Below are positions 24,952-34,127 of a DNA stretch of 64,000 nt, in pieces; position 1 is the first letter of the stretch; the number at the start of each line of letters is the position of its first letter. The position numbers were made by a program, and so were the translations under genes. The notes below the pieces were generated by a model. It had not been told where the DNA came from and searched no databases. It saw only the letters and a program-made list of their open reading frames with translations. The DNA is taken from the NCBI GenBank assembly GCA_947164965.1, contig CAMUYR010000002.1:124001-188000 (forward strand). Direction: 5' to 3'. This DNA is from an uncultured Prevotella sp. GTDB taxonomy: Bacteria; Bacteroidota; Bacteroidia; Bacteroidales; Bacteroidaceae.

Positions 24952-26982
24952 ATGATTAAAAGATTTTGTATGTTGGCACTGTTCACAGCCTGCACGCTGA
25001 TGAGCACTGCACAGAACGTGATGGACATCCAAACGAAGAAGTTGGGAGCCCCTATTCAATCCACGATGTATGGCATCTTCTTCGAAGATATCAACTATGC
25101 TGCCGATGGTGGTCTGTATGGTGAACTCATCAAGAACCGTTCCTTTGAATTTCCCCAGCACCTGATGGGATGGCAACAGTTCGGATGCGTAGAACTGAAG
25201 AACGACGGACCCTTTGAGCGCTGCCCATGGTATGTCGTACTCTCTGACCCTGGCCACCAGGAGCGCCGCTCAGGACTGACCAACGAGGGATTCTTTGGCA
25301 TTGGTCTGAAGAAGGGCGAGCAATACCGCTTCTCAGTATGGGCCAAGGCACCTAAGGGTAATGGCAGTATCCGTGTACAACTGATTAACGAGCGTTCGAT
25401 GGACGAGCACCAGGAGTTTGTAGAGCAGACGCTGGACATCACCAGTGGTGACTGGAAAAAGTATACTGTCACCATGACATCGCCCGTCACCCTGAAGCAA
25501 GCCAAGCTGCGTATCTTCCTGAAGGGCACCAACAGTGTGGCACTGGAGCATATCTCGCTGTTCCCTGTCAAGACATTCAAAAACAGAGAGAACGGCATGC
25601 GTCGCGACCTGGCACAGGCACTGGCTGACCTGCATCCTGGCATCTTCCGATTCCCTGGTGGCTGCATCGTAGAGGGTACTGACCTGGATACTCGCTACCA
25701 ATGGAAGAACTCCGTAGGTCCTGTGGAGAACCGTCCATTGAACCAGAACCGCTGGGAGCACACCTTCGACTATCGCTACTATCCCGACTATTACCAGTCG
25801 TATGGCTTGGGATTCTTTGAGTTCTTCCAGCTGTCAGAGGATATTGGTGCTGAACCTCTGCCTATCCTCAGCGTAGGACTGGCCTGCCAGTATCAGAACT
25901 GGGAGAAGGAGAGTGCCCATGTGCCCATGAACGAGTTGCAGCCATACATTGACGACTGTCTGGACCTCATCGAGTTTGCCAACGGACCTGTCGACTCCAA
26001 ATGGGGCAAGGTACGTGCGGACATGGGACATCCAGCACCCTTCAACATGAAATATATTGGTGTGGGTAATGAACAGTGGGGACCCTTCTATTACGAGCGT
26101 CTGAAGCCATTTGTAGCAGCTATCCGGGCCAAGTATCCCAACATCAAGATAGTGGGTACCAGCGGACCAGTGCCTGAGGACACACCTGATGACACCTTTA
26201 AGTTTGAAGAGGGATGGAAGGCAATGAAAGCCCAGAAGGCCGACCTGGTGGACGAGCACTACTATAGAGACGAGGAATGGTTCCTGACACATGGTCTACG
26301 CTACGACTCGTACGATCGCAAGGGTCCGAAGGTGTTTGCTGGCGAGTATGCCTGCCATGGCAAGGGCAAGAAATGGAACCACTACGAGGCTGCCATCCTG
26401 GAAGCAGCCTTCATGACTGGCTTCGAGCGTAATGCAGACATCGTACACATGACCACCCCTGCCCCACTCTTTGCCCATGTCGACGGATGGCAGTGGCGCC
26501 CCGATCAGATTTGGTACGACCAGACGCAGATGTTCAAAACCGTCAGCTATTACGTGCAGCAGCTCTATGCCACCAATGCAGGAACCCATGTACTGCCTCT
26601 GACCATGAAGGCTGGCCAAGGCAAGAAAGCCAAGGCACTGCCCGTAGCCAACCAGGAGGGTCAGAACGGACTGTTTGCATCAGCAGCCTTCGACCAGGCC
26701 AGCAATGAGGTGATTGTGAAAGTGGCCAACACCTCGCGTGCCACACAAGCCATCCAGCTGAACCTGGCTGACATGACATCGAATGCCACCGTCCGCACAT
26801 GGACACTCAGCCATAACGGAATGGACGACGAGAACAGCATCCGCCAGCCTCAACTCATCAAGCCACAGGAGGGCGTCATTCCCTGTAGCGCAGAAAAGAA
26901 GCAGACTGTCGTTACAGACAATCTGCCTCCTATGTCATTCCGTATTTATCGAATCACTCCCATCGGAACACAGCACCATTGA
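24952..26982 (+). CDS. GH51 alpha-L-arabinofuranosidase
   Basis: 676 residues with a Sec signal peptide (cleavage after STAQ, about residue 21), so periplasmic. It releases terminal arabinofuranose from arabinan or arabinoxylan oligosaccharides. Seen: N-terminal MYGIFFEDINYAADGGLYGEL, carbohydrate-binding-like insert (residues 80-200), the acid/base Glu in KYIGVGNEQWGPFY (about residue 374) and the nucleophile Glu in VFAGEYACHG (about 466). It faces the arabinan PUL and overlaps the converging GH43 gene by 29 bases at the 3' end. Confidence 0.9.
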   Translation: MIKRFCMLALFTACTLMSTAQNVMDIQTKKLGAPIQSTMYGIFFEDINYAADGGLYGELIKNRSFEFPQHLMGWQQFGCVELKNDGPFERCPWYVVLSDPGHQERRSGLTNEGFFGIGLKKGEQYRFSVWAKAPKGNGSIRVQLINERSMDEHQEFVEQTLDITSGDWKKYTVTMTSPVTLKQAKLRIFLKGTNSVALEHISLFPVKTFKNRENGMRRDLAQALADLHPGIFRFPGGCIVEGTDLDTRYQWKNSVGPVENRPLNQNRWEHTFDYRYYPDYYQSYGLGFFEFFQLSEDIGAEPLPILSVGLACQYQNWEKESAHVPMNELQPYIDDCLDLIEFANGPVDSKWGKVRADMGHPAPFNMKYIGVGNEQWGPFYYERLKPFVAAIRAKYPNIKIVGTSGPVPEDTPDDTFKFEEGWKAMKAQKADLVDEHYYRDEEWFLTHGLRYDSYDRKGPKVFAGEYACHGKGKKWNHYEAAILEAAFMTGFERNADIVHMTTPAPLFAHVDGWQWRPDQIWYDQTQMFKTVSYYVQQLYATNAGTHVLPLTMKAGQGKKAKALPVANQEGQNGLFASAAFDQASNEVIVKVANTSRATQAIQLNLADMTSNATVRTWTLSHNGMDDENSIRQPQLIKPQEGVIPCSAEKKQTVVTDNLPPMSFRIYRITPIGTQHH

Positions 26983-29083
26983 GCCGGGCAGGATCGGCAC
27001 CAGTAAAGTCCATAGAATAAGGACTGCCTGTGGTAGGACTCTTGCCTATGTAACGGTGTGTCCGCATAGACATCAGCATGAACTCATGGTCGAGATAGTC
27101 CTGCCACAGGAATACCTCGGCTTTTGATTCATCAGTGGTCAGGCGGACATCGCCTGCCATGCCAATGCCTGAGACAAAGATATAACGCCCGTCTTCGCAC
27201 TGCAGGATAACCTTGCCCTGACCTTTGTCGATGATGCGGAAGCGTGTCTGTTGACTATGGTCGGTCATTTTTGTGTCGTAAAGCAGGCCATGCTGAAGAG
27301 CGATAGCTGGCAAGCCTGTTGCCAGATTGATGATACGGAACGTCTTGCCATAGGGAATATTCTGACTGCGATCAGCCTTGGGCTCTACGACCACGAAGTT
27401 GTCGAACTCAGCATAGCCTCCTTTCTGCCCTTTGTAATTGAAGGCAAAAAGCGCATGACGCGAGCCCTGGAAAGAGATGAGCTGATAGGAGAGCGGCATC
27501 TCACGACCTATCTGCTGATACTGCTTGCCATCGAGTGAATACTCGTAATGGGCACGGTCGTTGTCATAATCGCCCACCATGCGGAGATAAATCCTATCGC
27601 CAGTAAAGGCTATGTCGGTAGTGTCGTTAGTGGCTTGTTCGAAGCAACGCAGCGTGAGCCCCTTGCCATCCTTGACGATACCTATCCACGAGCAGGGCAC
27701 ATTGATATTACCCAAGCCTGCCACATCGCCATCCTTCATGCCTTTGGTGTAAAGCTCGACGGTAGCCATGCTCGATGGTCCGATGACACGTTGTGTCAAG
27801 GTGTTGCGAGCCCACATCAGCTGTTCAGCAGGCATCGACTGCAGGCGTAAGCGTCCGTTCTTCAGACTCCACTTGGTGTCGTCAGGGTTGTGATTCCATT
27901 GCCATACGCGACCTAGGGTCTTGCTATTGAAATCTTCGTTGCGCTCATAAGGAGCATGTGGTTTGATATTTATGTTGATATTAGGCTTGAACCAGGTACG
28001 AGGGGCGCGACCTAAGTTTCCTTCAAGCCCCAGCATGGGCCAGCCATCCCTCCAGGTAAGGGGTGCCAAGGTAACGGTGCGACCTATCGAGTGGAAATCC
28101 ATCATGAGCAAAGCCCACCACTGTCCACTCTGGTCCTCAACAATTCCACCCTGATGGATGTTGGAGCATGCGGTAAGAGCCTTATCAACTTCAGGAATGC
28201 CAAACTGGGTGCCATCCTCTCCGATGCGATATTTTGAATCGCGAGGTACCTGCGTAATAGGAGCCGCATGGTATCCAAAGGTCTCATCAGCAGTGATGGT
28301 GATGGTCTCGTAAGGTCCCCAGATGCTCTTGGAACGTGAGCAGAGGGTACGACCATTGGGCTTGTAATCAGTAGAGATGAGATAGTACATGCCACCTATC
28401 TTATATATATGGTGTCCCTCGCCCACAGCACTACCCTCAGGAATGATGGTGCGCTCCGTCTCCTCAATAGGACCACTCATGTCGGCTTTCAGTTCAGTGC
28501 ACTTCACTTCGCCATAGCCATGGATAGCGTATATCTTGCCATCGTCGTCGAAGAGCACGGAGAGGTCGTAGATGCGTCCCTGCATGTTATGGTGCTTCCA
28601 AGGGCCACGGATATCCTTTGATGTGTAACACTGGAGTCCCTTACCATTGATGTTGGTAAAGACATAGAACTGCCCGTTGGCATAACGGATGGCGGGTGCC
28701 CAGACGCCCTGGCCATATATCTCCTTGTGGTTACGAAGCGAGAAGGCATCGTCCTCGAAATCGAAACGGTCGAAGCAATAGCTGATGTTCTCCCAGTTCA
28801 CCAGATCCTTGGAATGCAGGATGACCAGTCCTGGTACGGTATGCATCGTCGTACCTGCCAGATAGTAGTCATCGCCTACACGCAGGATGTCAGGGTCGGA
28901 GAACTCGTCGTAAAACAAGGGATTGGTAAAGGTGCCATTGCCATTATCGGCTGTCCATGACTGGGCGAAACACGGAAGCAGAGAAAAGTGAAAAGCGAAG
29001 AGCAAATGTACTGCTGTAAACGAAATATAACTACTAACTCTTCTATAACTAACTGTAAAGCTCATAACTCTTCGCATTTTCAC
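26954..29083 (-). CDS. GH43 glycoside hydrolase with C-terminal beta-sandwich and trefoil-like tail
   Basis: 709 residues. Predicted secreted five-bladed propeller arabinofuranosidase/xylosidase. Signal peptide with cleavage after PCFAQ (about residue 41). Seen: catalytic base Asp in FYDEFSDPDILRVGD, GVWAPAIRY, the acid Glu in IIPEGSAVGEGHHIY, and QGGIVEDQSGQWWALL. Residues about 380-570 resemble the GH43 C-terminal sandwich. The last about 120 residues (ATGLPAIALQ, DGRYIFVSG, HRYIGKS) look like a beta-trefoil binding module. The first part of the signal peptide is encoded by the short A/T-rich repeats normally found between genes here. Last gene of the PUL run. Confidence 0.85.
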   Translation of the reverse strand: MKMRRVMSFTVSYRRVSSYISFTAVHLLFAFHFSLLPCFAQSWTADNGNGTFTNPLFYDEFSDPDILRVGDDYYLAGTTMHTVPGLVILHSKDLVNWENISYCFDRFDFEDDAFSLRNHKEIYGQGVWAPAIRYANGQFYVFTNINGKGLQCYTSKDIRGPWKHHNMQGRIYDLSVLFDDDGKIYAIHGYGEVKCTELKADMSGPIEETERTIIPEGSAVGEGHHIYKIGGMYYLISTDYKPNGRTLCSRSKSIWGPYETITITADETFGYHAAPITQVPRDSKYRIGEDGTQFGIPEVDKALTACSNIHQGGIVEDQSGQWWALLMMDFHSIGRTVTLAPLTWRDGWPMLGLEGNLGRAPRTWFKPNININIKPHAPYERNEDFNSKTLGRVWQWNHNPDDTKWSLKNGRLRLQSMPAEQLMWARNTLTQRVIGPSSMATVELYTKGMKDGDVAGLGNINVPCSWIGIVKDGKGLTLRCFEQATNDTTDIAFTGDRIYLRMVGDYDNDRAHYEYSLDGKQYQQIGREMPLSYQLISFQGSRHALFAFNYKGQKGGYAEFDNFVVVEPKADRSQNIPYGKTFRIINLATGLPAIALQHGLLYDTKMTDHSQQTRFRIIDKGQGKVILQCEDGRYIFVSGIGMAGDVRLTTDESKAEVFLWQDYLDHEFMLMSMRTHRYIGKSPTTGSPYSMDFTGADPARLNGAVFRWE

Positions 29084-29113
29084 TCTTAATTATCAATTTT
29101 CAATTGTCAATTG

Positions 29114-30166
29114 TCAATTCCCCAGCGTTGGCCAGCCATCGGCAGTCCAACTGATGGGACGCTGTATCAGGATAGATGCACCCTTGTGGGCGATACTGTA
29201 ACCATGACAGATAAAGATGTCCTGTCCGTCGATATGATAGGCTGCGCAATGGCCTGCAGCCTCGAACGCCTTCTTGTCGCCCTCGATAAAGAGGTTGCCA
29301 CCACCATAACGCATATCGATACCCTTGCTGTCGAGATAAGGACCATCAACCGTTCTGCTACGACCTACTGCCACGCGGTAGTTGCTCTTAGAACCCTGAC
29401 AGCAGTAGTCCCACGACACAAACAGGTAATACCAGCCATTGTGCTTGAAGATAAACGGAGCCTCGATGGCATTCGGCCCTGCAAAATCCGATGTCGGATT
29501 CTTCGGAGGATTGGGATTGATGGGCAGCGCATTCTTGCTGGCCTTGCTGTTCAGATTATAGCGACGGGCAATGGTGCGAGGCTTCTCACCCTTGGCTATG
29601 TGCATCGTGGTGTCGAGACGAACCAGTTGGATGCCATCCCAGAAAGAGCCCCACACAAGCCATGGATGATCGTTATCGTCGATGACGAAGTTAGGATCAA
29701 TGGCATTCCAGTTATCGCGTCCCTCGCGAGAGGTGACGATGCTGCCCTCGTCGTCCCAGAGGTTAGAAGCCAGCTTACGGGTAGACAGCAGACCAATGGT
29801 AGAGCCGTTACGTCCAAAAGTAGAACAACTGTAAGCAAGCCACCAACGGCCATGCCACTGGATGATATCAGGTGCCCACACGTGGTGTTCGAAGCCTGGC
29901 ACTGAGTCGTGGGTCCACTTAGGAATCACCGTCATGACAGGCTCAGGACTCACCGTCCACTGCTTGCGGTCTCGTGATGTCATGTGCTGGATGCCCACAC
30001 CTGTACAATAAAGGTGGTACGTGCTATCCTCGTAGGCCATCACCGGGTCATGGACAAAGGGCGTCTCAGTTTGGAAAGTCCTACGCTCATGGCCTCCGGA
30101 ATGGGATTGGGAATATAGAGTGGTGTTCATCGTGAGCACCACTACTATAGAGAGAATTCGTTTCAT
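29114..30166 (-). CDS. GH43 endo-alpha-1,5-L-arabinanase
   Basis: 350 residues with a signal peptide (MKRILSIVVVLTMNTTLYSQ). Compact GH43 of the endo-arabinanase branch: catalytic Asp in PFVHDPVMAYED, HHVWAPDIIQWHGRWWLAYS, the pKa-modulating Asp in WNAIDPNFVIDD, and the acid Glu in NAIEAPFIFKHNGWYYLF, with the calcium/chloride-site His near GHCAAYHID. It would cut internal 1,5-linkages of arabinan. It is 13 bases downstream of another GH43 gene and 30 bases upstream of a third. Confidence 0.88.
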   Translation of the reverse strand: MKRILSIVVVLTMNTTLYSQSHSGGHERRTFQTETPFVHDPVMAYEDSTYHLYCTGVGIQHMTSRDRKQWTVSPEPVMTVIPKWTHDSVPGFEHHVWAPDIIQWHGRWWLAYSCSTFGRNGSTIGLLSTRKLASNLWDDEGSIVTSREGRDNWNAIDPNFVIDDNDHPWLVWGSFWDGIQLVRLDTTMHIAKGEKPRTIARRYNLNSKASKNALPINPNPPKNPTSDFAGPNAIEAPFIFKHNGWYYLFVSWDYCCQGSKSNYRVAVGRSRTVDGPYLDSKGIDMRYGGGNLFIEGDKKAFEAAGHCAAYHIDGQDIFICHGYSIAHKGASILIQRPISWTADGWPTLGN

Positions 30167-30179
30167 TGTTCAGTCGCTA

Positions 30180-32135
30180 TTACTCTTCAACGGGAACCTT
30201 GTAACCCCAGATGGTCACACCTGTCGAGCTGTCAAGGGCTGTAAAGCAAGGAACTTTGGTATCTGTTGGCTCCAAGGTCTGCTGAACCATGACACCCTTA
30301 TAATCTGAACCGAGTTTGATGGTGACGTAAGACGTTCCAGCCTTAGCAGTCCATGTACCAGTCTGATCACCAGAGATCGTTCCGTCAGCATTGAGGTTGA
30401 TATCGATGGGAACAGCATATTCTTTCGATGCATGATCCAGTCCATAGACATGAGCCAGCAGCTTATAGTGACCTGGAATCTCTGCTGCTGGCACCTTCTG
30501 TGCTGTAGCAATACCAGCGCTCTTGACACCTTCGCCTGTGTATTCGAATGGTGCAGCCACCAGCCATCCCTCTTCGTTCTGGTAAACCTGGTGAACACGA
30601 ACCTGATGACCCTCGCCCCAGTTCTGGAAACGGGTGTGATATACCAGATAGGTACGTCCATCAGGAGCTGCGATGATACTGTTGTGACCTTGTGCACGCT
30701 CACCAGAAGTCTCATTGCTGCCACCAGTCAGCAGGTTGCCCCATTGAGAGTAGGCACCGAAGATATTCACACCACGGTTGCCATCATCCGCTGTAGGTCC
30801 GAAGTTCGTATAGCGCTTGTCAAGAAGTGCTGTAGAACCCTTGCTGTCAACGTAGGGTCCATCAGGATTCAGCGAGCGGAAGACACGCATCTGATAACCA
30901 CCAGCAGCCTCCAGACCACCATAGGTCACGAAGAGGAAGTAGTAGCCACCAATGTACTCGATATAGCTGGCCTCACCTGAAGCATAGTATCCACCAGCAA
31001 TCTTCTTACCGAAATAAGGATCGGAGGTATCACCAGTCTCATAGGCAACATCGTAGTTGCGCAGACCTGTCGTCTCGTCGAGTTGAAGCATGAAGATACC
31101 ACCGCTCCAAGAGCCATACGACATCCACAGCTTACCATCCTCATCGTAGAAGACACAGGGATCGATGGCGTTAGGCCAGTGGTTGCCATAGTTGTCAGAA
31201 GGTGCATAGCGAGCGGGAAGAGATTCCTGAGCACCCAACACAATCTCGAGGTCGGTAGATTTGTAGGAGTCGCCAGAACGGAATCCGCTCATCACGACAG
31301 GAGCCTGATAGCGATAGGGACCAGCAATATTGTCGGCAGTCAGCATGATGATGCTCGAATACCATCCGTCACCATTGATGCTGAGGTACATACAATACTT
31401 ACCCATCTTCTTGTTATAGATCACATCAGGAGCCCACATGTTGCCATTGATATCGTAAGAGTCGCTGCCACGCTGTGACCAAGCCATTGCGTTGAAGTTG
31501 AGGTCGTACTCTACGCCACCCTTTTTGACCTTAGTCACCTGAGGAGTGGTAAATGCATCAACATTGTCTGCATTCGAACTGGTAGCAGTAGCCCAGGGTG
31601 CTGTGAATGCCTCCCACGACATCAGATTGCTACATCTGGCTGCAGCACGGTGTGAACCAAAGATATAATAGGTGCTGGTGGTCTGATCCCATACGATGCT
31701 GGGATCATGAACACTGACACGCTGCAGAGCAGACGGTCCCTCAGTCTGAGGATCATCCTCAGCAGATTCCTGAGCTAGCGTGGTGAAAGACACTTCATCA
31801 GAATAGATGACATCATAGCTGGTCTGTACAAAACCACGAACATAGTATGTAGTGCTCTTAGCCAGGCCACCAACGGTCAGAACCATATTTTTGCTGCCTC
31901 CCATGATCTTGTTGTCACTAATCGTGGGATTGGACGATGTAGAGTAGCAGACACCACGATGGGTGATGTGCGAGCCTGATGCCGTCAGCGTGACGATGGC
32001 AGAGTTTGCCTGTACAGAGGTCACTGACGGGGTTGTCACCTCCAAAGGATAATTCACCTCGTTGACTTTGTCGCTACAGGCTGTTGCCATCATTCCGATG
32101 GCAAACAGCGCTAATAGTTTAGATATATATTTCAT
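30180..32135 (-). CDS. Surface lipoprotein GH43 with N-terminal Fn3-like domain
   Basis: 651 residues. Lipoprotein signal with lipobox MATAC at about residue 20. Residues 30-120 form a fibronectin type III-like domain (SVQANSAIVTLTASG, STTYYVRGFVQTS). A GH43 propeller follows from about 135: VSVHDPSIVWDQTT (base Asp), GNMWAPDVIYNKKMGKY, NAIDPCVFYDEDGKLW and the acid Glu in ASYIEYIGGYYFLF. About 80 C-terminal residues carry a beta domain. As a likely cell-surface enzyme it would make the first cuts in arabinan for import by the adjacent SusC/D pair. Confidence 0.85.
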   Translation of the reverse strand: MKYISKLLALFAIGMMATACSDKVNEVNYPLEVTTPSVTSVQANSAIVTLTASGSHITHRGVCYSTSSNPTISDNKIMGGSKNMVLTVGGLAKSTTYYVRGFVQTSYDVIYSDEVSFTTLAQESAEDDPQTEGPSALQRVSVHDPSIVWDQTTSTYYIFGSHRAAARCSNLMSWEAFTAPWATATSSNADNVDAFTTPQVTKVKKGGVEYDLNFNAMAWSQRGSDSYDINGNMWAPDVIYNKKMGKYCMYLSINGDGWYSSIIMLTADNIAGPYRYQAPVVMSGFRSGDSYKSTDLEIVLGAQESLPARYAPSDNYGNHWPNAIDPCVFYDEDGKLWMSYGSWSGGIFMLQLDETTGLRNYDVAYETGDTSDPYFGKKIAGGYYASGEASYIEYIGGYYFLFVTYGGLEAAGGYQMRVFRSLNPDGPYVDSKGSTALLDKRYTNFGPTADDGNRGVNIFGAYSQWGNLLTGGSNETSGERAQGHNSIIAAPDGRTYLVYHTRFQNWGEGHQVRVHQVYQNEEGWLVAAPFEYTGEGVKSAGIATAQKVPAAEIPGHYKLLAHVYGLDHASKEYAVPIDINLNADGTISGDQTGTWTAKAGTSYVTIKLGSDYKGVMVQQTLEPTDTKVPCFTALDSSTGVTIWGYKVPVEE

Positions 32136-32156
32136 AATACAATTCTATTTTAAAGA

Positions 32157-34100
32157 TTATTCAAATACCAAGTGACTGCTATCGACAGTGAAGCGGAAGT
32201 AGAAGTCGTCGGGATCGATGGTGTTGATGCCAATATAATCCTGTGTATAGGTCTTGCCATCGTTACCAACTATCGTGGCCTTGACATCTGCTGTCCCATC
32301 ACCATTATTGGCAATCTTGACAGACACCTTAGCGCCATTCATCACTGACAGCCATGCAGCCCAGTCGCCACCGTTATTGCAGGTAGCTGTGCAGGCACCA
32401 TAGCCAGCGCCCCAACCATAGTTGTCTGCACGAACTACTGCATATTCGGTATTATCGGCCTTACAGAGTACAGCTACGAAGTTGTTCCAGTTGGCTACAC
32501 CAGAAGTGTAGTTGGTGAAGTTGACAGTACATACCTGATGAGCCTTCACCTGCACGTTCGGAGAGTGTGCTCCCCACCAGCCTGTAGAGCAGTCGGCAGC
32601 ACCTAACTCGTTGTCGAATACCAGATGGCAGCCATCCACAGTGAAGCGGAAGTAGAAGTTGTCTGGATCGATATTCTTCATGCCAGTGTACTCCTGAATA
32701 TATACCACTCCGTTGTTGCCTACCATCACAGCCTTAATGTCTGCAGAGCCATCACCATTGTTGGTCACATAAGTTGTAACCTTGGCACCGTCCATCGCTG
32801 GACGCCATACATCCCAATCTCTCTCATCACCCATTGCAGGTGTGCAAGAGGCATAGTCGTCGCCCCAGCCGAAGTTGTCAGCACGCACCACGGCATACTC
32901 TGAATTGTCTACACGGCAGAGAACGATGCAGAAGTTATTCCAGTTAGCAGCGCACGATGAATAGTTGGTGAAGTTGACTACCTTGGTTTCCTTCGGCTCA
33001 ACCTTCAAATTCAAGGTATGATCGCCCCAGAAAGGAGTCGAATTGTCCTCGGCACCTATCATGTGCGGAGTGGGAACGACTAACGTCTGCGTAAATGCAG
33101 AGAGTTCCTTCACCACGCTGAACGTCTTGGTGGCCAAGATAGGCTTGTCAGCATTGAGGCCCTTGAAGGTCTTGTTGTAGATGACTACGAGCGTCTTCTG
33201 ACCTACCTCATTATAATTAGGAATAGCCTCAAACTGCAGTTCCTCGGCTGTAGCAGTCTTGGTAACACCCTCTTCAAACTCAATTGTAGCAGTTACGTTA
33301 GCCATAGCCTCAGCGAGATCTGTGCCTACCAGGACTTCGGTGGGAACACCCGACAACGTCATCGACAGCGGCTGCTTGTCCTCAGCAGAAGTGCATCCGC
33401 CAATAGGCTCGATGTTTGTAGAAATCCAGTCTATATAGCTTCCCTCAGGAACGAGGAACACACGGATATTAGTATTCGAAGCGTCAGCGTTCAGGTTCAC
33501 CAAAGCCTCTGTCTGCTTGTAAGTTTTGGTCACAGTACCATTGGTGATTTTCACAAAGAGACCACCCTCTGTGCGATCTACCGTCAGCGTCACCAAACCG
33601 CCTAGCTTTTCAACGCCTTTATCGGTATCAGAACCAAAAGTAAGGTTACTTTCAACCAAATCACGATTAATGTAATCACCCCATTCAGAGTTGCCACTGG
33701 GCTGATGGTCAAAACGGATAGCACCATACTCAGTATATCCGTCGCCACCACGATCAACGTCATTGCTGATAATCATAGCGAAGTTCTTATAGGTATTAGA
33801 AGCGTTGGCATTGATGTTCAGAGTTAACTGAGCATTCCACTTTGTAGCTTCAGGAATCACATAGTACTTAGACCACTGCTGCCACCAGCCAGTAGAAAAG
33901 TCTGTGGCACCGATGGTGTAGACATCCTCCATCATGCCCACGAGCTCTTCTTCTTCCTCCTCTTCTTCTTCGCCACCCATTTCTGAGAGCCAGTCAGGAG
34001 CATTTATCTTGTAAAGATCAGCACCTTCACAACTTGCCAACGTCATGATGCCAAGTGTTGCAACGAAAAGAGCTGAAACAAATTTATTGAGATATTTCAT
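32157..34100 (-). CDS. Surface glycan-binding lipoprotein with duplicated C-terminal domains
   Basis: 647 residues, lipobox TLASC near residue 24, so probably surface-exposed. After an acidic run of nine Glu residues (about 44-53) come a beta-sandwich domain (about 65-235), an Ig-like domain (about 245-335), and two tandem homologous units of about 150 residues (about 345-497 and 498-647). The units share FTNYSSxxANWNNF, EYAVVRADNxGWG, NGDGxADxKA and IDPDxFYFRFTVD. The Trp-rich repeats and the position directly after susD fit a SusE/F or SGBP-like glycan-binding role. No catalytic motif was seen. Confidence 0.8.
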   Translation of the reverse strand: MKYLNKFVSALFVATLGIMTLASCEGADLYKINAPDWLSEMGGEEEEEEEEELVGMMEDVYTIGATDFSTGWWQQWSKYYVIPEATKWNAQLTLNINANASNTYKNFAMIISNDVDRGGDGYTEYGAIRFDHQPSGNSEWGDYINRDLVESNLTFGSDTDKGVEKLGGLVTLTVDRTEGGLFVKITNGTVTKTYKQTEALVNLNADASNTNIRVFLVPEGSYIDWISTNIEPIGGCTSAEDKQPLSMTLSGVPTEVLVGTDLAEAMANVTATIEFEEGVTKTATAEELQFEAIPNYNEVGQKTLVVIYNKTFKGLNADKPILATKTFSVVKELSAFTQTLVVPTPHMIGAEDNSTPFWGDHTLNLKVEPKETKVVNFTNYSSCAANWNNFCIVLCRVDNSEYAVVRADNFGWGDDYASCTPAMGDERDWDVWRPAMDGAKVTTYVTNNGDGSADIKAVMVGNNGVVYIQEYTGMKNIDPDNFYFRFTVDGCHLVFDNELGAADCSTGWWGAHSPNVQVKAHQVCTVNFTNYTSGVANWNNFVAVLCKADNTEYAVVRADNYGWGAGYGACTATCNNGGDWAAWLSVMNGAKVSVKIANNGDGTADVKATIVGNDGKTYTQDYIGINTIDPDDFYFRFTVDSSHLVFE

Positions 34101-34127
34101 AATCTTTATCTATTAAAGGTTTTATTG

